Source: Euleptes europaea
Lineage: Eukaryota; Chordata; Lepidosauria; Squamata; Sphaerodactylidae
Length of the DNA: 64,000 bases
Reading direction: 5' to 3'
NCBI RefSeq assembly: GCF_029931775.1
Contig: NC_079321.1
Coordinates: forward strand, 2,449,001 to 2,513,000
Program-made: the position numbers and the translations under genes
Shown: positions 31,140 to 40,800 of the stretch, piece by piece
Position numbering within the stretch: the first letter of the stretch is position 1
Layout: each line of letters starts with the position of its first letter
The notes under the pieces: generated by a model
Database searches by the model: none
What the model was told of the DNA's origin: nothing
The model's input: the letters and a program-made list of their open reading frames with translations, nothing else

Positions 31140-31412
31140 TCATGTATTTATTTATTGATCTAAATGCCATCACTTTCCCAAGCTTAGTGTTCAGAGTTTC
31201 TCAGATCAGGAGCTGGTGATGCACCTTTTATCCGATAAGGAGTCTCTTCTGTCACCCAACAAGTTGCGAGATTTTTGCTGTCTGTACAAAGGACATGCGA
31301 ACACCTTTTTCGTACTTTTAAGTAATGCTATTTTAATGTAATCCGCTTTACTTGATTCTGTAATTTTGTCCATTTATGTTAATTCCTAATAAAGGGAATG
31401 AATGAATAAATG
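31140..31412 (+). mobile_element. Non-LTR LINE 3' end (plus)
   Basis: The frame HLLSDKESLLSPNKLRDFCC parallels HLLDDKSFKVTTQVAEFLAK at 34000-34055. The tail CCTAATAAAGGGAATGAATG is of LINE type. Confidence 0.5.
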
Positions 31413-31451
31413 TATTTATTTTATTTTTATCCCTGCCTTTCTCTCCAATGG

Positions 31452-31610
31452 GGACCCAACAAGAGATGGATTCACTCTATAAAGGAAGCCACGGCCCTCA
31501 ATTTGCAAGACTTGAGCAAGGCTGTTAAGGATGGGAGATTTCAGAGAACACTGATTCATAGAGTCGCCATGAGTCGTAAGTGATTTGATGGCACTTAACA
31601 AACACAGGGT
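31452..31610 (+). mobile_element. BovB LINE 3' end (plus, short)
   Basis: CCCAACAAGAGATGGATTCAC, GCAAGACTTGAGCAAGGCTG and the tail CGCCATGAGTCGTAAGTG and TGGCACTTAACAAACAC. Confidence 0.85.
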
Positions 31611-31725
31611 TTACCAACCTCCAGCTGGGGCCTGGAGACCTCCCAGGATTACAACTGATCCCCTTTGCAGTGAAGCAAAGGCCAGGAGAATTTCCCAGCT
31701 CAGATTTGGGAACTCTTAAGAATCA
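31611..31725 (+). repeat. GTTGCCAACCTCCAG-type repeat fragment
   Basis: TTTACCAACCTCCAGCTGGGG and TACAACTGATCCCC match the element seen whole at 46686-46893. Confidence 0.6.
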
Positions 31726-31787
31726 TCTGCCATCCCAACTAACCATACGGCTAAGTCGAGAATGAAACCGTCACACGTGGACAGACC

Positions 31788-32262
31788 GGGAGCAGTGTGT
31801 TTAGACTTAAGAGGAGAAGGCTGAGAGGGGATTTGATAACCATCTTCAAGTACTTGAAGGGATGTTATATAGAGGAGGGTGCCGAGTTGTTTTCTGTTGC
31901 TCCAGAAGGTCGGACCAGAACCAACCAGTTGCAATTAAATCAAAAGAGTTTCCGTCTAGACATCAGGAAGAGTTTTCTAACAGTCAGAGCGGTTCCCCAG
32001 TGGAACAGACTTCCTCAGGAGGTGGTAAGCTCTCCTTCCCTGGAGGTTTTTAAGAAGAGGTTACATGGCCATCTGTCAGCAATGCTGATTCTGTGACCTT
32101 AGGCAGATCATGAAAGGGAGGGCATTTGGGGCATCTTCTGGGCATGGAGTAGGGAGTCACTGGGTGTGTGTGTGGGGGAGGTAGTTGTGAGTGTCCTGCA
32201 TTGTGCAGCGGGTTGGACTAGATGACCTTGGCGGTCCCTTCCAACTTTGTTATTCTATGGAA
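31788..32262 (+). mobile_element. CR1 LINE 3' end (plus)
   Basis: The frame runs [60 protein letters not shown]. The non-coding end GTTGGACTAGATGACCTTGG and TTATTCTATGG closes it. Confidence 0.92.
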
Positions 32263-32329
32263 GGGGCGACCGGCGGGCAGGGGCGCTCGGCCAGAACCCA
32301 CGAGGCGGTCTAGACTAAACCCAGTCTAG

Positions 32330-32720
32330 TTAAACTGACAAACTGAATCCCTGGTATACTTTTCTCTCGCGCAGATCACACAACCGTAATAACAGCCACC
32401 CACCTTCGGTCTCTTGGCAGCTCCGTAGCCGCCCCACGCCGATATCGCCGAACTTCCGGGCGCAGGACGATGACGTTGCTCCCGAGGCGCTTGGGGACGA
32501 CGAACGACGGCGGCCCGAGAAGGCCAAGTTTCTGCGTGTCGGCGTACCAGAGCTGTCTCCAGCGACGGCGGCTGGCTTGGGAAGCCGAGGAGCCGCCTGC
32601 CTGCCTGCCCTGCCCCCCCCCTCCACCCCCACCAATAAAGGAGATGCACAGAGATGCCGCGGGGGGGGGGGGGGTGTCCTTCATCCATGCGCCCCAGAAA
32701 TGAAAGGACGGGGGTGGGGA
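32330..32720 (-). promoter_or_regulatory. ESF1: ESF1 CpG-rich promoter and likely 5' UTR exon
   Basis: This CpG-rich block faces left. On the minus strand CCGAAG|GTGGGT at 32404 is a good donor for a non-coding first exon joining the acceptor at 30796. CCGGAAGT (32452-32459, minus) fits an ETS/GABP site, common in housekeeping promoters. The transcription start is not visible. Confidence 0.65.
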
Positions 32721-32739
32721 CAAGAATGATTACAAAAGG

Positions 32740-32925
32740 AAACCCAAAGGCCAACCCTCCAATCAAAATAGTCTCCTATCCAATCAGAATAAGAGCGGAT
32801 CACTCTCAACAGGTCATGATGAACTGGCAATGAAAGCTGAACAGAGTACCTCTAAGCCTTTAAGGATGGACAATTATTATGGAAGGGCAAAAGGCCATAA
32901 TGAAAAAAAAGCCCTGTCCTTTTAA
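32740..32925. other. Intergenic, unclassified
   Basis: Nothing recognised. Confidence 0.3.
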
Positions 32926-32927
32926 TT

Positions 32928-33300
32928 ATATTAGGTGCTGTGGAACACAGGCAGGATAAATGATGCTGCAGTCGTCTTGCTTGTGGGCTTCCTAGAGGCA
33001 CCTGGTTGGCCCCTGTGTGATCAGACTGCTGGACTTGATGGGCCTGGGTCTGATCCAGCAGGGCCTTTCTGATGTTCTTATGGATGATCCATGGCTACTT
33101 GTCAAAATGGATACTAGTCATGATGCATACCTATTCTCTCCAGTAGCAGAGGATCATGCCCATTATCTCAGGTGCTGTGGAACACAGGCAGGATGCTGCA
33201 GCTGCAGTTGTCTTGCTTGTGGGCTTCCTGGAGGCCCCTGGTTGGCCCCTGTGTGAACAGACTGCTGGACTTGATGGGCCTGGGTCTGACTCTCACCGAG
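32928..33300 (+). mobile_element. Two CR1 LINE 3' ends in tandem (plus)
   Basis: GTGCTGTGGAACACAGGCAGG occurs at about 32937 and 33174. Each is followed by TTGCTTGTGGGCTTCCT and GACTGCTGGACTTGATGGGCC. Confidence 0.85.
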
Positions 33301-33591
33301 ACAGTTTTAAAAGACACCCGTTATTATTGACTTCACCATTTCAAAGACATCTCCCCAAAATAATGGTGGTGACGCTTCCAAACAGCGGTTTGTCCGATGA
33401 CAGATGATAGATGAGCGAGAGAGATGATTGATAGAGATAGACATGATAGAAGAGCTTCTTAAAGAGAGACAGATTATAGTTGAGAGAGAGAGAGATTAGG
33501 GACAGATAGAGAGAGAGATAATAGACAGATATATAGAGATAGATAATTGATAGAGATGATTAAAAGAGATGATAGATATATAGAATATAGA

Positions 33592-33685
33592 AAAGGGCAA
33601 GAGTCCAGTAGCACCTTAAAGACTCACAAAAATATTTTCTGGTAGGGTAGGAGCTTTCGTGAGCCACAGCTCACTTCTTCAGTGA
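33592..33685 (+). mobile_element. PAL repeat half copy
   Basis: AAGGGCAAGAGTCCAGTAGC, TTAAAGACTCACAAA and GGAGCTTTCGTGAGCCACAG; only one arm is present. Confidence 0.75.
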
Positions 33686-33718
33686 AGTATATATAAAATA
33701 TATAGAATATATAGAGAG

Positions 33719-34205
33719 ATGATAGATGCCCAGTATTTTTTTAACTTAACTATACCCTCTCACCGTAGAGCATTTTTGATGGCCAGATTTAATATATTCC
33801 CTTCAGCTGTTGTTAGTGGTAGATACAAGGGAATACCACGCGAAGCAAGATATTGTAGGTGTCAATGCAAAGAACCTGACACAATACAACATATTCTCTT
33901 GTACTGTCCACTTTTCACACAGCTTCGATGCAGCTTAATTAGCTCCCTTCCTCAATTTACTATTGCAACGACTAATGGAAACATAGCCCATTTATTGGAT
34001 GACAAAAGCTTTAAAGTTACCACTCAAGTAGCCGAGTTCCTGGCCAAGGTCCTAAAGGAGGGAGAAAGAAGGAGGGGAACCCTCATTTAATTGTTTATTA
34101 TAATATCTACCGATGAACTGTGTATTTATTCTTTTTTAGATCCATATCTAGCTGCTTTACATGTTTGTTTTGTTACTGTTAATGCCAATAAAGGTTCTGT
34201 TTTCT
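33719..34205 (+). mobile_element. Non-LTR LINE 3' end with CCHC-like knuckle (plus)
   Basis: An open frame of 123 residues carries ARFNIFPSAVVSGRYKGIPR, then CRCQCKEPDTIQHILLYCPL (a C-C-H-C pattern) and stops at 34090. The tail is TGCCAATAAAGGTTCTG. The clade is uncertain (R4/Dong-like is possible). Confidence 0.75.
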
Positions 34206-34380
34206 GTTCTGAGATGATAGATGAGAGAGATAGACTGAGATGATAGAGATTATTGACAGATAGAGATAATAGGGATAGAGATGATAAAGACAGAAAGATG
34301 ATAGATATATAGAGAGAGATGATATAAGAGTTTCTTAAAGATAGATAGATGAGAGAGGGAGATGACAGATAAATATAGGG

Positions 34381-34634
34381 GAGACGCAGCGGCGCATGCG
34401 CGGTGACCGGGCGGCCGTCCCCTTTCGGGCCCGCTCCTCGCCGGCGTTCCCCTTCGCCTTCCCCAGGAGGGGGAGCATAGAGTCGCCGCGGGACAGAACG
34501 GCGGCGCGCCTTCCGCACACAGGGGCGCGAGCCCCTCTGGGCGCCCCTGCCGGCCTCTATGGTGGCGGCCCTCCCGCTGGCCCGGAAGGAAGGCGGGAGA
34601 GCGCTGCGGCGACGGGAGCCCGAAGGGGACAAAC
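34381..34634 (+). promoter_or_regulatory. NDUFAF5: NDUFAF5 CpG-rich promoter and 5' UTR
   Basis: GC- and CpG-rich sequence directly upstream of the start codon. GCGCATGCGC (34392-34401) is a perfect core of the NRF-1 site, which is typical of nuclear genes for mitochondrial proteins. CCCGGAAG near 34579 fits an ETS site. No TATA box is seen. Confidence 0.7.
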
Positions 34635-34847
34635 ATGGCCGGGGCGGCGCTGGCGAGGCTGTGCCGGGGCGCCTGGCCCCACCGCGGCTGCGGCTGCTGC
34701 CCCACAGGCCCGGCGCGGGCGGCGGGGGGTCGCTGGGCCGGCGGGCCCGGGGCCCGGAGCCCCTTCGACCGGGGGCTGAAGAGGAAGCAGAAGAACTGGG
34801 CGGCCGCGCAGCCCGAGCCCGAGCGCTGCGAGTACCTGCGCCACGAG
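34635..34847 (+). CDS. NDUFAF5: NDUFAF5 exon 1 (coding part)
   Basis: ATG at 34635 in GACAAACATGGCC; 71 codons of targeting sequence ending RCEYLRHE. Phase 0 and homology fix the donor at CACGAG|GTCGCG. It is a weak donor inside a G-rich run. Confidence 0.85.
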
Positions 34848-37800
34848 GTCGCGGAGGGGGGGCGGGGGGGGGCTTAGACAGTCATTGAGTGTTAATTTGC
34901 TTGATTTATACCCCGCCTTCCTCCCCAAAGGGGGGACCCGCAGCGGCTGACACCCTTCGCCCTGTCATCTCCACAACAGCCCTGCGAGGTAGGCCGGGCT
35001 GAGAGGGTGTGGCCGGCCCAAGGTAGGTTTGCCAAGCTCCAGGTGTCGTCTGGAGATCTCCTGCCGTTACAGCTGATCTCCAGCCGATACAGATCAGTTC
35101 CCCTGGAAAAAATGGCCGCTTTGGCCATTGGACTCTATGGCACTGAAGCCCCTCCCCAAACCCCGCCCTCCTCAGGCTCCGCCCCCCAAATATCTACATA
35201 TTGTCCAGCCTGTAGCTGGCAACGCTATAGAGATCTGGAATTGCATCCAGACCACAGAGACCAGTTCCCCTGGAGAAACTGGCTGCTTTGGAGGGTGGGC
35301 TCGGTGGCCGTGTACCCCACTGGGGTCCCTCCTCAAACCCCGGCCTCCTCAAGCTCCACCCCCAAAATCTCCAGGTATTTCCCAACCTGGAGCTGGCCAT
35401 CTCGGGATGCCTCTAGGAAGCCCACAAGCAAGGTGACTGCCAAGGTGCCCCCCCTCTCATCATCTGCCTAAGGTCATAGAATCAGCATTGCTGACAGATG
35501 GCCATCCAGCCACTGCTTTAAAACCTCCAGGGAAGGAGCGCGCCGCTCACCACCTCCCGAGGAAGCCTCTTCCACCGAGGAGCTGCTGTAACTGTCAGGA
35601 AATTCTTCCTAATGTCTACACAGAAACTCAGTCAGTGCAATCCTGTACCACAATGCCACACTGGGGCTTAAACCAGTATCTCCTTTTGCATATTTCATTA
35701 TGCATGTGCTCAGTGTCTATTTACTGTATGCATGTAGACTACGTCTCTGTGCGGAGTTTCTTTTTGGAACTTTTGATGCATTGAGTGACTATGCGTGATC
35801 TGAACCATGAATTTTTGAGGATTCTGGTCTCTGGGTATGAACTTCAGCCACTGTTGCACGATATCTTTTGGGGAGGGGGGTTTGGAAAAATAAAGCCATT
35901 TCTGAGTTCAAATAGGATAGCAATATTGGTTTAGCCATTGAATGTAGTAGTAAATGCTAATTTTTACTCCATTACAGGTTGGTGGGAGAATAGCAGACCG
36001 TGTCTTTGATATTTCTAGGTAAGATACTGAAGAAGGGTCGGTTTTTATAACCAGTTTTTTTCTACCTTTAAGGAGTCTCAAATTGACTTACAATTGCCTT
36101 CTCTTCCCCTCTACCTAACAGACACCTTGTGAGGTAGGTGGGGCTGAGAGAGCTCTTAATGGAACTGTGACTAGCCCAAGGTCACCCAGCAGGCTTGTGT
36201 AGGAGTGGGGAAACCAATCTGGTTCACCAGATTAGAGTCTGCCGCTCATGTGGAGAAGTGGGGGATGTAATCTCCAGATTAGAGTCCACCGCTCCTAACC
36301 ACTACACGATGCTGGCTTATCTAATGTATGTATTTTTTCTGTAAACATTTTCTCCCAGTAAGCTATAATGTAAAGCTTTTAAATATGGGTCGGCTGCGAG
36401 ACAGTTTATTTCTGGAAGTTGCATCCACAATCTTTCCTATGTTAAGTCAAGTGAGGATGTGGATGGAATTTCCAAAAATTAGCAGCCTTGTGTGAAATTC
36501 ATTGGTCAGATCTAAGAAGTACGCATAAAATATTGTTCCCCACTTTTGTGTGGAAGAATATTTTGTGTTTATTTTTCAGAACTCTTGAACATAATAGTAG
36601 AAAAGAGCAAGAGTCCAGTAGCACCTTAAAGACGAACAAAATTTCTGGCAGAGTATGAGCTTTTGTGAGCCGCAGTTCACTTATTCAGAATGTAATAGTA
36701 ATGCAATATTAGAAGTTCCTGCATTTGAACTTGGTAGATACTGAGAATGTTCTCCTGACTAAGTCAGACGCAGTGGGAATGGCTCAGCAGTAGCATACAT
36801 TTCATGATGAAGAGACTTGTTAAATATACAATCACATCAAGGGAGATGGTTTTTTTTTTTTCTAACCTACATTTCAGAAAAGCTAAGAGGGACTTATTCC
36901 CAAGTAAGTTCAGCCTCTGTTTTATGGGAAAAGCAACCATTTTGTTGCCAGGAAAATCTGTTTCCCTGTAAATCTCCGGATCCCACTACCTCGGGACTGT
37001 CGGGCGCCCTATTTCCACTTCCTGGTTAATTCGCAGTGACGAAGAGCTTTTATGCTTGCGGGGTTTAATGTTCTACCCTCAGCTGTACGTTTTGGGAGGT
37101 TTCAGAAAATACCATTTTCTAAAAGACTCTTGTCTGTGCAGTATGATCAGTGTAGAATCACTACAACACGTTTCTCGTATTGTCCTTTCTGTGTTGATAC
37201 CTGAGCTAAATGTCACAAGTCGCTCTTAGATTAATGGAACAGAGTTTCGGATAACTGTAAAGTTCAGTTTCTTCTCTCTAGACAAAACTCCAATATAATG
37301 GAAAGGGTGGCAAAATTTCTACAACTAGCTATGAGGCTTCGAGAATCTAAATTCTGATCCTTTCTGGTCCCAGCTTTTGTTCTCCTTGTTTTTAGCCCCT
37401 GTGTCAATTACATATATGCAATTAAGGTGCTGCCGTTGTTGTTGTTAACCATTTTGTCAAAGTATAATATATGACATCGCTCGCTCAGCTGTATCTTTGC
37501 AAGACAGTTCTGTATGTTGATCTTAAAGGACTTTCTCGCTCGCGTTGGACCTTGGCTGCGGACGAAGCTACATCGCTCAGCATTTAAATAAGGTATTGTG
37601 CTTTCTCTGTCGTGACATTTATATACGTGTAGTGTGAGCTTAAAGTTGCACCGACTGAAGCAAAAAGTGCACCAACCTTGAGTTGTTCCAGCTCAATCGA
37701 TGGTCCCTAGCTTTACAAACACCCACCCAGACGCACAAGCGGTTTGCTTTTGAACGAAGCCTTTGCAGATAAGTGTATGAAGTGGTACCCACTTTTCTTC

Positions 37801-40800
37801 TTCTCCCCACCCAAACCAGTGCCTCCATCCCCAAAATTATGTGAAACAGTTGAAGACAGTGATCCATTTCTGTTTCAGGATGTGGTTGAAAAGTTTTGTC
37901 AAGCCGACGTTGCAGAAAACGCGTTGGTAAGTTGCTGTATCGCCCTTGCCTTCTGTTCAGTCCCTGATACTGAAAAGTAAAACTGTCTGAACTGCTGTTC
38001 TAAACCATTTCTGTTCTAATCCAATTTAGAAAAACACCATAGAATCAGAGATACCCACGGTCAGCGTTGTAGCAGATGAAGAATTCCTTCCTTTCAAAGA
38101 AAACACATTTGATCTTGTGGTGAGCAGCTTAAGGTAACTGATTTTAACTGGTTTATAGTGAATGCACAGAGCGGTGGTTTTTCTGGGGTCTGGGCTCACA
38201 ATTTAAAAAATGAATATTAGGTTAGAAGAAGAACTGTGACTAGCCCAAGGTCACCCAGCTGGCTTTGTGTGTAGGAGTGGGGAAACAAATCCAGTTCACC
38301 AGATTAGGATCCGCTGTTCATGTGAAGGAGTGGGGAATCAAACCCGGTTCTCCAAATCAGACTCCACCGCTCTTAACCACTACACCATACTGGCTCTCCT
38401 TTGTATCAAGACGCCAGCTTGAGCCACGGTCCACAAATGTGCAGTGTAAGGAAACGTGCACTCCAGCTGTCAACTCATTTTCTGCTCCATCTGCTTTTAG
38501 CTTGCACTGGGTGAACGACCTTCCCAAAGCACTGCATGAGGTAAGCACACGTCTCGCTGTACCTGTGGAGTAAAAATATAACATAGTAATTACGATAGTG
38601 CTAACTACGGAAGCAGTTTTGATGGATGACTTTTGTTCTATTATGGTGACTCTTGTTCCAGGTACATCAAGTCCTGAAGCCTGATGGAGTGTTTGTCGGC
38701 GCCATGTTTGGGGGAGACACCCTCTACGAGCTGCGCTGCTCTCTACAGCTGGCAGAACTGGAAAGGGAAGGTGGGTTTTCTCCCCACGTGTCTCCGTTTA
38801 CTGCCGTCAACGACTTGGGACACCTGCTGGGAAGAGCCGGCTTCAACACTCTGACCGTGGTAACTATCAATAGCAAGAAAGGAACAGCCCAGAAAACTAC
38901 TACAGGTGCTGATCAGTGCTTGTTCTTTTGTTTTGTTTTTGTAGAAAATTAATATGCAAGCTCTTAATCTCAAGAGTTTTGCTGCAAACTCGGGTGGACG
39001 TTGAACTGATTTTAAGGTGGTTCGTGAACTAAACTGAAGGGGAATTGAAGAGGGGGGAAATATAGTTTAAGTAGATGTTGAATTGGAAGAGTCATCTGTG
39101 CAAGAGTAATGCACACCACATGAGGCTTTTGACTAAAATCAGTACATTTATAGTAGCAACAGTTTTGCACCTTTATTGACGAAGAATATGACTCACACAG
39201 AACTGGTGAACAGCTGTATTGGAACAGCCTTGTGGTAGGTGCATGGCTTAAAAGAAGACCTAATGTTGACCCTTCTTCCTGAGGTTCCATGCCCCTCATA
39301 TGGTTTGGGATTTAAAAAAAAATTCCTCTCTCAGATTAGAATCGCACTTAATTAGAATCGCACATATGTTTTCTAGACAAGACTTCTGTTATGGAAGTGA
39401 AAGTTGTAAAACAGCTGTACCCTAAGCAAGAGCAGTTTAAGATTTAACTCTATTAGTCTTGCAGACACGCCTTGTTCAGAGAATATAACAATCTGCTTTA
39501 GTTTCCTAGTCAGCAGCCTCCAAATTTTATCCTTCCAATTAATGCCTTTCCAGTACTATTACTCGTCTATTTTTTTCTACCCAGCAGCATGTAGTCTTTC
39601 CTTTTTCCAGTTATTGTTCTGTTTTTATTTTTTTGCATCGCCCCCAGCATGGTGTAGTGGTTAAGAGTGGCGGACTCTAATCAGGTGAACTGGGTTCGAT
39701 TCCCCACTCCTTCACATGAAGCCTGCTGGGTGACCTTGGTCTAGTCACAGTTCTCTCCAAACTCAACCCCACATATCTCACAAGGTGTTGTTTGTGGGGA
39801 GAGGAAGGGAAAGCTGTTTGAGACTCCTTAAAGGTAGAGAAAAGCGGGGTATATAAAAACCAACTCTTCTGCTGCTTGTCCCCCTTTACCATATGCGTCT
39901 GCCAGTCCTGCACATCTTCCTCAAACGCCTTACTGAGCCTGCTCTGTTCCCCTTTCCTTTGGTGACGCTGCCCTTCCAGTTTAGCTGTGAAGTTATCAGC
40001 CGCCGTGCTTGCCTATTTCTTTCTTAGAGGTAGCGTGGCTCCCTTTGATCAATGACATGATGTGGTATTTCCCCCCTCCCAAACTGACACTTGGGAGGGG
40101 CTGTGGCTCAGTGGTAGAGCATCTGCTTGGCATGCAGAAGGTCCCAGGTTCAATCCCCAGCATCTCCAGTTAAAGGGACCAGGCAAGCAGGTGATGTGAA
40201 AGACCTCTGCCTGAGACCCTGGAGAGCCGCTGCTGGTCAGAGTAGACAATACTGACTTTGATGGATCAAGGGTCTGATTCAGTACAAGGCAGCTTCATGT
40301 GTTCTACCCTTAGTCTGTGTTAGCAACATTCTCTTGTTCACCACTTCTCCACAAGCACATACAAATGCTCTGTTCAACCAGCAGTGAAGGCTAATCAGTG
40401 GGCAGGAGCCATTTTTAATCTGCCTTTTGAGAAACTCATTGTATTAAATATGTCTTAAAAACATAACCCTTACAATTTCTAGGATACTGATGAGATTCAA
40501 GTTAACTATCCTGGGATGTTTGAACTGATGGATGACCTGCAAGGCAAGTCCCCTCTTTTTCAGTAGCAAGGGGCTGGGGAGGGGCTGTGGCTCAGTAGTA
40601 GAGCCTGTGCTTGGCATGCAGAAGGTCCCAGGTTCAATCCTTGGCATCTCCAGTTAAAGGGACTAGGCAACTAGGTGAAGTGAAAGACCTCTGCCTGAGA
40701 CCCTGGAGAGCCGCTCCCTGTCTGAGTAGATAATACTGACTTTGATGGACCAAGGGTCTGATTCAGTAGAAGGCAGCTTCATGTGTGTTCATGTGAGCCG

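Larger units (their letters stand above)
33400..34380. repeat. GATA/GA-rich imperfect microsatellite, split by insertions
   Basis: Long purine-rich runs of GATAGA, GAGAGA and GATGATAGAT occupy 33400-33590 and 34210-34380. A PAL fragment and a LINE 3' end separate the two halves. The tract stops just before the NDUFAF5 promoter. Confidence 0.85.

Noticed and set aside
32376-32766. Minus-strand frames over the ESF1 CpG block
   Set aside because: GC-rich chance frames; no conserved ESF1 N-terminus there, and the true ATG with [13 protein letters not shown] lies at 30771.
33400-34380. CRISPR-like or satellite array
   Set aside because: The repeats are irregular GATA/GA units without spacers; a simple microsatellite explains them.
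34126-34705. Minus-strand frames of 168 and 151 residues over the NDUFAF5 promoter
   Set aside because: Low-complexity products of the GATA tract and CpG-rich sequence without splice or homology support.
40088-40170. tRNA-Ala gene (and similar heads at 40573, 50388, 55147)
   Set aside because: A and B boxes are present but the acceptor stem is not closed and each continues into the same SINE body.
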